Notes under the pieces: model-generated
What the model was told of the DNA's origin: nothing
What the model saw: the letters and a program-made list of their open reading frames with translations, nothing else
The model's database searches: none
DNA from: SXRM01 sp044347905
GTDB taxonomy: Bacteria; Myxococcota_A; UBA9042
DNA length: 6,302 nt
Assembly: GCA_044347905.1 (NCBI GenBank)
Contig: JBIKTV010000344.1
Span: forward strand, 1 to 6,302
Reading direction: 5' to 3'
Shown: piece after piece, positions 1 to 6,013 of the stretch
Layout: every line of letters begins with the position of its first letter
How positions within the stretch are numbered: the stretch's first letter is position 1
Program-made: the position numbers and the translations under genes

Positions 1-42
1 CGTAGCCTCGCTGCTGACGGCTGAGATGGTCTTGGTCGGGGG
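1..42 (-). repeat. Left arm of a long-range inverted repeat (pairs with 5681-5722)
   Basis: Read on the minus strand, these 42 bases match the plus strand at 5681-5722 at 37 of 42 positions without gaps. In the minus-strand frame the arm translates as PPTKTISAVSSEAT, against PPTETIPAVSGEAT in the right arm. The right arm is in the same frame as the LodA-like fragment, so the left arm may be part of a second, minus-strand relative of that gene running off the window. The frame is open upstream across about 110 bp without a recognisable domain. The match stops abruptly inward of position 42-48. How far it extends to the left cannot be seen. Confidence 0.7.
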
Positions 43-250
43 CGGCATGGCGCTGGCGGGGTCGTTCAATGGTTGGTCGGGCCGTTTGCGTGTCCTATGC
101 ACGCAGGTAGTAAGGGTTTATCCGTATGGTATCGCGGCCCATTCCAGCGTAAGACATTGAACATCCGAAGTGCGTTCAGCACACTAGGCGTCCGCCACTG
201 TCGTCCAAGCGCTCGCAGTCAGGTTTCGCAAGGCGCATAGGGAGCCCGCC

Positions 251-1318
251 ATGCCGACAAAGTCCTGGATCGCAAGGCTTCCGCCCGAGGTCGCTGCCGC
301 GTGGCACCAACTTCCGGTCGCCACTGCACGACTGGCAAGGTCCGTGATGGTCGCGCTGGACGCCGCCCCGTTGGATCAGATGCCCGATTGGGCACCGTTG
401 CTGACCTGCCTGCAAGAACACGCAGGCCTCGACGAAGCAACCCTCCTTGCGTTTGACCGGTCCGACACCGGCCTGCAGATCACGAAATATGCAAATCACG
501 GCGGCGACAATCCCGAACTGACGCGTCAGCGCAATGCCGCCTGGTTCGCCGCAGGTCAGCCATGGTCGTTTGACCTGACTGTGCCGTCGCTCGATGAGCG
601 AGAAAGGGTCGTGGCCACCGTGAGCCCACGGCTGGCGCTGACCCGTGCGGCCGAAACCGATGCCCACCTGGCGTCAATCCTGCACGACTTTGAAGTGCTG
701 GGGATTGCAGGTCGGCGGCAATTGCGCCAGCTCATCTGCGACGGCCCCCTACTCCTCGGTTGGTTGGGCGGCGTTGGCAATCGACCTCTTGTCCATGCGG
801 CACCTCTCCTCCACGTGCTCGCGTATGCCGCCGGCGAGCGGTTGCGGGTCTCGAGCCAACTCGCACGGCAGGTGTGGAGTGCCGCCGCGTTGCCGCTCGC
901 GCTGGATGCACTGGACGCGCCGGCTTGGGTGCTCGACGCCAAAGGCACGCCGCATCACATGAATCGTGGTGCGCTGGACTGGTGGGCGCGGGCGAACAAG
1001 CACGCGCGCTTGGGACTGCTCGATGCAGCGTTGGCGCCCGGATCGCCGATGCAAGCCTGCGAGCTGCGTGGGTCCGGTTTGCCCAGCATGTGGCTGGTTT
1101 TGGCGCGACGTCGGCCGCCCATCGAAGCAATGACTGCGGGCCTGACGTTGACGCCGCGACAACGGGAGGTCGCGCACCTGGTTCTGTCGGGCGCTTCGAA
1201 CCGGACGATCGCTGCACAACTGGGCATCAGCGAGCGCACGGTGGAAATCCATGTTGCCCGCGTATTGGCGGCCGCGGACGTTCGGACGCGGGCGCAGTTG
1301 CTGGCGCGCGTCCGATAG
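251..1318 (+). CDS. LuxR-family transcriptional regulator (C-terminal HTH, PAS/GAF-like sensor part)
   Basis: This is a cytoplasmic one-component regulator of 355 residues. The last 58 residues (about 298-355) are a LuxR/FixJ-type helix-turn-helix: LTPRQREVAHLVLSGASN, then AAQLGISERTVEIHVARVL, with the expected Glu of RE and the recognition-helix pattern SERTVEIHV. The N-terminal 290 residues are not an autoinducer-binding domain that I recognise. Residues about 213-290 (DAPAWVLDAKGTPHHMNRGALDWW) look PAS-like, and residues 130-200 could be GAF-like; both are inferences. No phospho-acceptor receiver domain is visible. The start is supported by AGGGAG at 239-244, six bases upstream of the ATG. 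The next gene on the same strand is the P460 lipoprotein 186 bp downstream, which makes it a plausible target. I recognise no clear promoter in the 250 bp upstream. Confidence 0.88.
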   Translation: MPTKSWIARLPPEVAAAWHQLPVATARLARSVMVALDAAPLDQMPDWAPLLTCLQEHAGLDEATLLAFDRSDTGLQITKYANHGGDNPELTRQRNAAWFAAGQPWSFDLTVPSLDERERVVATVSPRLALTRAAETDAHLASILHDFEVLGIAGRRQLRQLICDGPLLLGWLGGVGNRPLVHAAPLLHVLAYAAGERLRVSSQLARQVWSAAALPLALDALDAPAWVLDAKGTPHHMNRGALDWWARANKHARLGLLDAALAPGSPMQACELRGSGLPSMWLVLARRRPPIEAMTAGLTLTPRQREVAHLVLSGASNRTIAAQLGISERTVEIHVARVLAAADVRTRAQLLARVR

Positions 1319-1322
1319 CCAA

Positions 1323-1334
1323 CACAGCGCTGTG
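1323..1334. promoter_or_regulatory. Perfect 12-bp palindrome just after the LuxR-type gene
   Basis: CACAGCGCTGTG is its own reverse complement and starts five bases after the regulator's stop codon. It could be an operator for the upstream LuxR-type protein, or a short hairpin in the transcript. No T-run follows, so a terminator is unlikely. A second dyad, CGTGG-TT-CCACG, lies at 1393-1404 in the same gap. Function is inferred only from form and position. Confidence 0.3.
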
Positions 1335-1353
1335 GCGTGACAAACGCGTGACA
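1335..1353 (+). promoter_or_regulatory. Direct repeat GCGTGACA x2 with 11-bp period
   Basis: GCGTGACA occurs at 1335-1342 and again at 1346-1353, so the two copies sit about one helical turn apart, as in tandem operator half-sites. The pair immediately follows the 1323-1334 palindrome and lies about 150 bp upstream of the P460 start. A regulator-binding role is a guess, since an 8-mer pair can arise by chance in GC-rich DNA. Confidence 0.25.
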
Positions 1354-1488
1354 TCAGCGAATGCACTTTGGCGCGTCCCCCTGTCAGCCATACGTGGTTC
1401 CACGGATGACGGACTGGCCCGTAACGAGCCAAACTCCGTCGTGTTGCGGGCGTGTGCCCGTAGTGCCTGCAACCACGTGTGAAACCTC

Positions 1489-1494
1489 AAGGAG
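1489..1494 (+). promoter_or_regulatory. Shine-Dalgarno AAGGAG that sets the P460 start
   Basis: AAGGAG lies ten bases before ATG 1505. The frame is open further upstream to an ATG at 1361, but that codon has no comparable site, and starting there would put 48 residues of non-signal-like sequence in front of a good lipoprotein signal. The site therefore decides for 1505. Confidence 0.7.
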
Positions 1495-1504
1495 AAGCGC
1501 TGTC

Positions 1505-2038
1505 ATGTTTGGAACGACTCGTACTTACAACGTACGGTGGCTGATGTTGTTTGCCCTGGTCGCGGGTTGCGAGTCGGCCAGCACGCCTGCCACCACCACC
1601 GTCGCGCGCAAGGACGGGGACATGGACTTTCCAACCAGCTACCGCACTTGGCCGGTATTTGTGGAGGGGACCGCGCGCAAGGACAAGGGCCAGGTCCGCG
1701 ACATCTACATCAACGCGGTCGGTACGACGGCCAAAGCGGGCGCGCCGTTTCCGGACGGGAGCGAGCTGGCCATGGACATCTTTGAGGCCGCCACCGACTC
1801 CACTGGCGCATTCGTCAAGGGCAAACTGCTCAAGGTGTACCTCATGCAGAAAGTGCACGGCGCAGGCGCTGGCCTCAAGGCGGGCACAATCCCGAACGGC
1901 GACTGGATCTACGGCGCCTGGATGGCAGACACCCATACGCCAACCGGCGAGGATTTTGCCACATGTCGCGCGTGTCACACGCCACAAGCGGGCAGCGACT
2001 ATCTGTTCAAGACAGACCTGTACTTCGCCAAGCCCTAG
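1505..2038 (+). CDS. Cytochrome P460-family lipoprotein
   Basis: The product is a 177-residue predicted periplasmic haem lipoprotein. A short signal peptide ends in the lipobox LVAGC, with Cys22 as lipidation site; Glu at +2 suggests the outer membrane (inference). The mature part follows the cytochrome P460 pattern: WPVF (49-52), VRDIYIN (64-70), FPDGSELAMDIFEA (82-95), a KVYLMQK strand, GDWIYGAW, and a single CxxCH haem site, CRACH, at 154-158. P460 proteins carry a c-type haem with an extra Lys cross-link and oxidise hydroxylamine or handle NO; most homologues outside ammonia oxidisers have no proven substrate. I cannot assign the cross-linking Lys by eye. The length is normal for the family. 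The stop codon TAG (2036-2038) overlaps the first base of the repeat core, and repeat similarity reaches back to 2031, so the last codons are repeat-derived or shared with it. The LuxR-type gene upstream may control it. Confidence 0.85.
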   Translation: MFGTTRTYNVRWLMLFALVAGCESASTPATTTVARKDGDMDFPTSYRTWPVFVEGTARKDKGQVRDIYINAVGTTAKAGAPFPDGSELAMDIFEAATDSTGAFVKGKLLKVYLMQKVHGAGAGLKAGTIPNGDWIYGAWMADTHTPTGEDFATCRACHTPQAGSDYLFKTDLYFAKP

Positions 2039-2099
2039 GCTTTGTCTACTACCTGAAACTGTTGGCCATTGTTCGGTCCGCGCGCGGAATGCTGACCAG
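2031..2099 (+). repeat. Repeat copy A (69 bp, direct repeat of copy B)
   Basis: The copy aligns without gaps to 3741-3809, exactly 1,710 bp away, with about 57 of 69 identities. It includes an unbroken 21-base identity starting at GGCTTTGTCTAC (2038). The same 12-base core begins the MITE-like element at 4005. The copy begins inside the last codons of the P460 gene and runs into the intergenic region. No transposase accompanies it. It looks like one end of an insertion element or MITE family. Confidence 0.75.
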
Positions 2100-2410
2100 T
2101 TGGACTCGGCAGCGCGGCGGGCAGCCCCTGCATGTTCGCCAGCCAGAGCGCGCTCACACAGGCACGACAGACCGCTGCCGCTTGTCGATCGGTCTGTGGT
2201 GTGGGTAAGTTTTTCGGTTGGTACGCGCCCATTTAGCACGTCCAGCAACCTTCTGACCTTGGCATGGAACCGTTGCCGTGCACGATCGTTGCCTGTCGGC
2301 AGCAGCCATTACCGCGTATCTTGGCGGTCGCAAAGTCGTCGCGTACGGCGTGCGTGCGCTCGTTCGGCCCGGCGCGGGCCCCCGGCGCGAACTGCGCGCC
2401 CACAGGTTGG
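2100..2410. other. Intergenic region between the P460 and esterase genes (3' ends facing)
   Basis: I recognise no gene here on either strand. Open frames exist but have no family signature, no good ribosome site and an antisense-like composition. It contains the hairpin/T-run at 2163-2214 and, at 2366-2380, a GC-only hairpin (GGCCCG-GCG-CGGGCC) about 30 bases past the esterase stop on the minus strand. That hairpin has no T-run on either side and is at best a weak terminator for the esterase. Confidence 0.5.
2163..2214 (+). terminator. Candidate Rho-independent terminator for the P460 transcript
   Basis: CACGACAGACCG (2163-2174) pairs with CGGTCTGTGGTG (2190-2201) at 11 of 12 positions, with a 15-base loop. 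A run of five T lies at 2210-2214, eight bases beyond the stem. The spacing to the T-run is longer than ideal. If it is real, repeat copy A has come to lie between the P460 gene and its terminator. Confidence 0.42.
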
Positions 2411-3592
2411 TTACAGCGAACTGGCAGCAAAAATCGGCCACACCGCGGCGGCAATATCCACGGGGTAGTTGCTGCCATTGGGGTACTGGTGCGTGGCATC
2501 CTGATGAATCATCAAGGTCAGCGCCGGGGTCTTGCCCGCAGGACCATAGCTGTAGGTCAGCTGCTTCTTGCCGTCTACGGCCAGCTCGGTCGACTTGCGG
2601 GTGCTTGCGTCGATGGCCAGGGCCTTGACAAACGCGTCGACCTGCGCGGCAAAGCTCGGTACGTCAAAAATACTATCGTTGATGGGCAGTTGGGCAGGAT
2701 TGTCATTCGGATCGGATAGCACGCCAGTCTTGGCCAGCGTCGGCGCGTCGAGGGTGCCCACGGAGACCACCACCGGCCGCGGCGTCTTGGCGGCGCCGGC
2801 CACCTGCAGGCTGCCCGCCCCCACGTGCCCGGCGGCGAACACATCGTCCAACTCCACCATGGCGCGCGCGGCCATGTTGGCGCCGTTCGAGAAGCCGGCC
2901 ACATAGACCCGCTTGAGGTCCACGGGCAGCCTCTGGCCCAGATCGGCGACCAGCGCTCGCAAGAACGCGGCATCGTCCACCAGGGTCTTGGACTGGATCT
3001 CCGCCAACCTGTCCGACGGCACGTTGGTCAAGTCCTTGGCGTCGCACAGCGGCTGATCGGCCGAGCCGAGGTTGCCGTCGGTCCACTTGGAGTCGAGCTT
3101 GAACTCGCCTTTGTCCTTGATACCGTTGAAGTTCTCATCGCCGTAGTAGCAGTAGGTAAAGGCATCGGGAAATACCGCGATGAAGCCTTGGCTCTTGGCC
3201 AAGTCGACCCAGCTCGTCAGGCCGTAGTACTTGTCACCCGTACCGCCGGTGCCGTGCAACATGATGACGAGCGGCACCTTTTTGCTGCCGTCGACCGAGG
3301 GGGCGACGTACTGCACGTAGGTACGCTTGTGGCCGCCGACGTCGATGCTGCCAGTGGACTTGCCGCTGGCCACTGCCCCGCCCGAGCCGCCGCCGGCATC
3401 GGCATCGGCCCCCGCGGCAGCGTCTTGGCCGCCCGCGCCCGTGTCGAGCGCGATGGCTGCGTCTTTGGCTTTTCCTTTGCCTGAATCGCCACATGCACTC
3501 AGGGCAAAGACAGATGCCCAGGCCGTGCATGTCAGGAGCCAGCGGCAAGCTGCGGCCCCTCGGCTGCGAAGCGTTTCGTTCGATGGTGTCAT
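2411..3592 (-). CDS. Secreted lipoprotein esterase, LpqC / feruloyl esterase / PHB-depolymerase-like
   Basis: The product is a 393-residue alpha/beta-hydrolase exported as a lipoprotein. The signal peptide ends in LSAC (Cys34), followed by an Ala/Asp/Gly-rich linker (about 45-78) typical of surface lipoproteins of myxobacteria and relatives. The catalytic domain starts at about 80. It has the oxyanion-side motif HGTGGTGD (113-120), VDDAAFLRALVADL (205-218), the nucleophile elbow GFSNGA with Ser235, a candidate acid Asp282 in VGTLDAP, and His368 in ATHQYPNG near the C-terminus, the usual order for this family (COG3509). Cysteines at 148 and 183 may form a disulphide. The expected reaction is ester hydrolysis of aryl esters such as feruloyl esters, or of short polyester chains; the substrate cannot be told. 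The start is supported by AAGGGAGG (3603-3610, minus strand) ten bases upstream. It is transcribed alone and flanked by direct repeats A and B. Confidence 0.85.
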   Translation of the reverse strand: MTPSNETLRSRGAAACRWLLTCTAWASVFALSACGDSGKGKAKDAAIALDTGAGGQDAAAGADADAGGGSGGAVASGKSTGSIDVGGHKRTYVQYVAPSVDGSKKVPLVIMLHGTGGTGDKYYGLTSWVDLAKSQGFIAVFPDAFTYCYYGDENFNGIKDKGEFKLDSKWTDGNLGSADQPLCDAKDLTNVPSDRLAEIQSKTLVDDAAFLRALVADLGQRLPVDLKRVYVAGFSNGANMAARAMVELDDVFAAGHVGAGSLQVAGAAKTPRPVVVSVGTLDAPTLAKTGVLSDPNDNPAQLPINDSIFDVPSFAAQVDAFVKALAIDASTRKSTELAVDGKKQLTYSYGPAGKTPALTLMIHQDATHQYPNGSNYPVDIAAAVWPIFAASSL

Positions 3593-3740
3593 GGCTGCGA
3601 AACCTCCCTTCTGGGCCGACTACCCATGGGGGGCGTGGCCGTCTCCGCGGGATAGTCCCAGAATTTGGCGCGTCCGTCACGCCCCGGCACCCAGCTTCCT
3701 AGGATCGGCCGCGCAGTCGAAGGCTTGCGGCGTTAAGAGT

Positions 3741-3809
3741 AGCCCAAGGCTTTGTCTACTACCTGAAAGGATTGGAAAATGATCGCACCGCGCGCGGGAT
3801 GCTGACCCG
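3741..3809 (+). repeat. Repeat copy B (69 bp, direct repeat of copy A)
   Basis: This copy has the same orientation as copy A and aligns to it without gaps, with about 12 mismatches in 69. It lies about 130 bases upstream of the esterase ribosome site, so copies A and B bracket the esterase gene and its leader. No matching inverted end is found between here and 4000, so copy B is either a solo end or the left end of an element whose right end is the MITE end at 4198. Confidence 0.75.
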
Positions 3810-3999
3810 GTAGGGCGGCGGCGCGCGGCGTGCGGTGTTGGTGGTGGCGAGGCCCCTGTGCCGCGGGTCGCCGCTTCGGGCGTAAGGGTGCTCGGTTGAA
3901 ACGAAAGCTGTGCTCGCCCGAAGTCGCAGCCCGATCGCCGTCAGGCGACGCGCCCAGATGCAGCGAAAAATGGGTGAAATTGGCACCGTGAATTGCGAA

Positions 4000-4198
4000 C
4001 CGAGGGCTTTGTCTACTGCTTGAAAGTATTACTGATCCACTCTGTCGCACCCAGCCATTCAAGCGAGCACGCAAGGCGGCCGGGCTCAACAGGAGCGGTC
4101 CACGACGATGGCGGCGGATACACGCAAACGACGCGCCACATCGACAATGCTACAATCACAAAACGACTTTGATTTCAGCGAGTAGACAAAGCCCTCGG
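4000..4198. mobile_element. MITE-like element with perfect 18-bp terminal inverted repeats
   Basis: CCGAGGGCTTTGTCTACT at 4000-4017 is repeated exactly in inverted orientation at 4181-4198. Weaker inverted similarity continues inward to a TGAAA shared by both ends. The element is 199 bp and far too short for a transposase, as expected for a MITE or an internally deleted IS. The ends share the GGCTTTGTCTAC core with copies A and B. The flanking bases show no clear target-site duplication. One end lies 24 bases past the stop of the Mpo1-like gene. A 25-codon ORF at 4108-4185 (+), with AGGAG at 4091-4095, ends in a TAG inside the right inverted repeat and may be a relic of a transposase or chance. 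The IS family is not assigned. Confidence 0.72.
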
Positions 4199-4222
4199 CA
4201 CTTGACTGCGAGCGGTTCTTGA

Positions 4223-4687
4223 CTACGCCCGCGCCTCAGCCGGCTCCACCTTCCAATCCCCCGTCAGCAAGGCGACAAAATACATCGGCCCCACCAGCGC
4301 TTGCAGCAGATTGGTCAAGAACGCGGGCTGCTTCTTCTCCCACACCGTGTGCCCGGCCAGCTGCACCAGCCAGCCCACCGCCGCCAGCCCCACGACCACA
4401 GGCACCGACAGCTGCTCGCCCGCCCACGTCGCCAGGCCAAAAAGCACCGCCAGCATCAGCCCCAAGCGCACGTGCATGCTCAGGTACCAGCCCGTCGCGA
4501 CCAGCCAGCCGATGTGCCCCGCGTGCAGCGCCACGCCCGCGACGCTGACATGCAGCGGAATCCAACTGAGCATCGCCATGATGTGCAACACGATGACCGG
4601 AATCGCGATTTTATGCGTCAGCCGGTTCATCGGGTGGCGGTGGCAATCGGTATAATCGACAAACAGCGCGTGCAGCTTGGGATTCAT
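4223..4687 (-). CDS. Mpo1-like (DUF962) integral membrane protein
   Basis: The protein has 154 residues and several hydrophobic spans (about 27-45, 46-66, 72-90, 96-112 and 126-142). It carries the hallmarks of the Mpo1/YGL010w-like DUF962 family: an N-terminal His/Asn cluster, CHRHPMNRLTHKIAIP, with His16, His18, Asn21 and His25, and a second His motif, GHTVWEKKQPAFL (112-124), with His113, Glu117 and Pro121. Yeast Mpo1 is an Fe(II)-dependent dioxygenase acting on 2-hydroxy fatty acids in the ER membrane. A lipid-oxidation role is possible here, but bacterial members are largely uncharacterised. The length fits the family and the gene looks intact. AGGAGA (4694-4699, minus strand) precedes the ATG by six bases. 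It lies 18 bases after the stop of the GH92 stub on the same strand, so it was probably co-transcribed with that gene before the break and may now depend on another promoter. Confidence 0.83.
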   Translation of the reverse strand: MNPKLHALFVDYTDCHRHPMNRLTHKIAIPVIVLHIMAMLSWIPLHVSVAGVALHAGHIGWLVATGWYLSMHVRLGLMLAVLFGLATWAGEQLSVPVVVGLAAVGWLVQLAGHTVWEKKQPAFLTNLLQALVGPMYFVALLTGDWKVEPAEARA

Positions 4688-4705
4688 CGGGTTTCTCCTG
4701 TAAGT

Positions 4706-5260
4706 TTACGGATAACGCAGCGTGCCACCCTTGACCAGCTCACTGTGGTCAAGCCAGCGCGCCGGCAGCGGTTTTTCGTGCCAAGTCGGCGTCGGACCAG
4801 CGGGCAGCTCGGCCGTGGGCGGCTCAATCGTCACCAGCGTGGGGCCGCTCTTGTTCTGCAAGTGCAGTTCGGCCTTGGCAAATCGCGGCGTCACGATCGC
4901 GTACCCCGGCGCACACGGCTGCGGCAGCAGCCCCAAGGCCGCGAGCACATACCACGACGACAGCGTGCCCGCGTCGTCATTACCGACCAAACCATCAGCA
5001 TTCACAGTGTAATTCGCGTCACCGATCCACTTCGTCCACTGGTCCGCGAGGTCCGGCCGCCCCGCCGGCAAGAACAGCGCGGACGCCAGCATGTCCGGCT
5101 CATTGCCGTGAAAATAATACGATCCCGGCAGGTAGAAGTTGAACGTCTCCTTGCCCTGCTCAAAGAACGTCTTGAGCTTGCTGACAAAAGCGTCGTTCGA
5201 ACCGAACAGCGCGATCAGCCCCGCCGCGTCGTGCGGCACGAACCACAGCCGCCGGTCACC
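4706..5260 (-). pseudogene. 3' fragment of a GH92 alpha-mannosidase gene
   Basis: About 184 C-terminal residues of a glycoside hydrolase family 92 exo-alpha-mannosidase are present. Recognisable blocks in order are WFVPHDAAGLIALFG, YYFHGNEPDMLASAL, AGRPDLADQWTKWIGD, the hallmark DGLVGNDDAGTLSSWYVLAALG that carries catalytic acidic residues in this family, and the C-terminal strand region ending in GGTLRYP and TAA. Family members usually have about 700-800 residues, so roughly three quarters are missing. Upstream of about 5260 the frame stays open to an ATG at 5410, but that stretch is the antisense of the LodA-like fragment and shows no GH92 similarity. I therefore annotate a 5'-truncated pseudogene; the remainder would lack most of the fold. 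Full GH92 enzymes are exported Ca2+-dependent mannosidases acting on glycans. Confidence 0.8.
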
Positions 5261-5264
5261 TCTG
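5258..5264. other. Head-to-head junction of two truncated genes
   Basis: GH92 similarity on the minus strand ends at about 5260 (GDRRLWFVPHD). Protein-like LodA-type sequence on the plus strand begins immediately after, at about 5264 (VLDVLEDRLADTEVL). Both genes lack their 5' parts at the same point. The exact base cannot be fixed without a homologue alignment. Confidence 0.65.
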
Positions 5265-5722
5265 TGCTGGACGTCCTTGAGGATCGCCTTGCCGACACGG
5301 AAGTGCTGGAGCAGGAAGTGCCCAACTTCGAACGCGACATCGCGCCCCTTTTGCGCGCCGCGTCCGACGTCCGGTGGGCCCACGCGCCCGTCCGCAACTC
5401 CGTTCGGCACGACGTGTTCTCGCCTGCCATCTGGTCGACCCTAAACTACCAGGGACCCGACGACGCGCTGGCCAACCTGGCGGCTGAAGCACGCATCAAG
5501 ATCCTGGGATCCTTGGCGACACCCGCCGACGTGCCGGCTAGCGTCAACCAGACCTATGCGAGCACGCTCGCAGCGGCAAATCCCACAGGCTCCAAGAAGA
5601 TGCCCGTCAGCGTCGGCGCCACGGTCACGCGCCTGCAGTATGTGCGCATGATCAAGTGGGCATCCGGCAACTTCGCCCGCCCCCCAACCGAGACCATACC
5701 AGCCGTCAGCGGCGAGGCTACG
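5264..5722 (+). pseudogene. Internal fragment of a LodA/GoxA-like quinoprotein oxidase gene
   Basis: About 150 codons of plus-strand sequence read like the central part of the LodA/GoxA family (cysteine tryptophylquinone amino-acid oxidases such as lysine 6-oxidase): NFERDIAPLLRAASDVRWAH, then a His and Phe (RHDVFSPAIW), an Arg/Lys-rich helix, and MPVSVGATVTRLQYVRMIKW followed by ASGNF, which matches the family pattern MP...LT..QY..M..WA.G.F. No start codon with a ribosome site exists, because the upstream part is replaced by antisense GH92. The frame stays open beyond 5722 to the window end, but I see no family similarity there and no Cys/Trp cofactor block, so the fragment is probably truncated at both ends. 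LodA-type proteins act with a flavoprotein partner (LodB); none is present. The family call rests on remembered motifs. Confidence 0.55.
5681..5722 (+). repeat. Right arm of a long-range inverted repeat (pairs with 1-42)
   Basis: This arm is 37/42 identical to the reverse complement of the window's first 42 bases. It falls directly after the recognisable LodA-like block and in the same frame (PPTETIPAVSGEAT). Similarity to the left arm does not continue upstream into the LodA-like part. The module therefore follows two different upstream sequences in its two copies. Confidence 0.7.
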
Positions 5723-6013
5723 CCAGCCGATCCCCCCGGTCAACCGCGAAATTTCACGTCAGTTCAAGCCAGTCCGCCCGACGCGCCGCCAGAGCCCTAT
5801 CGCTTCGTGATGCGCGTCGCGCTGCGGATGGTCCCTGCAAAAGTCCCGGGCTGCATTTCCTGTGGCCCTGGGCGGCGCACTTGTGCAGCAGTATCAGCGG
5901 CGGGCGCCAGGTCGGCGCGGCCTGGATCGCAGCGATGGTGCCCGCCCAGAGTTACCACGAAATGGTCGCAGACGCGCTGCTCGCTCGGCCCGATCTGCTG
6001 GCTGTCGCCGCTT

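Larger units (their letters stand above)
3593..4222. other. Intergenic region holding repeat copy B and a MITE-like element
   Basis: I see no gene in these 630 bases. From left to right it holds the esterase leader with its ribosome site; a small dyad GGGA-TAG-TCCC at 3649-3659 that could be an esterase operator (weak); repeat copy B (3741-3809); about 190 bases of unassigned GC-rich sequence (3810-3999); the 199-bp MITE-like element (4000-4198); and 24 bases before the stop codon of the Mpo1-like gene. Open frames across it read through repeat sequence on the minus strand (FQVVDKA) but show no domain. Confidence 0.55.

Noticed and set aside
2..157. Open plus-strand frame at the left edge that could be the 3' end of a gene
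   Set aside because: It is 50 codons with no motif, and the opposite strand gives the better match to the LodA-like frame. Too short to call.
157..185. Possible -35/-10 promoter upstream of the LuxR-type gene (TTGAAC, then CACACT after 17 bases)
   Set aside because: The -10 match is poor and such pairs occur readily by chance.
1487..2248. Long minus-strand open frame (253 codons) opposite the P460 gene
   Set aside because: It is antisense to a well-supported gene, has no domain or ribosome site, and its composition is that of a GC-rich shadow frame.
1551..2468. 305-codon plus-strand frame overlapping the P460 gene and the intergenic region
   Set aside because: It is rich in Arg, Ser, Thr and Pro, as expected for an out-of-frame reading, and overlaps the real P460 frame.
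2825..3484. 219-codon plus-strand frame inside the esterase gene
   Set aside because: Antisense shadow of the esterase; no recognisable motifs.
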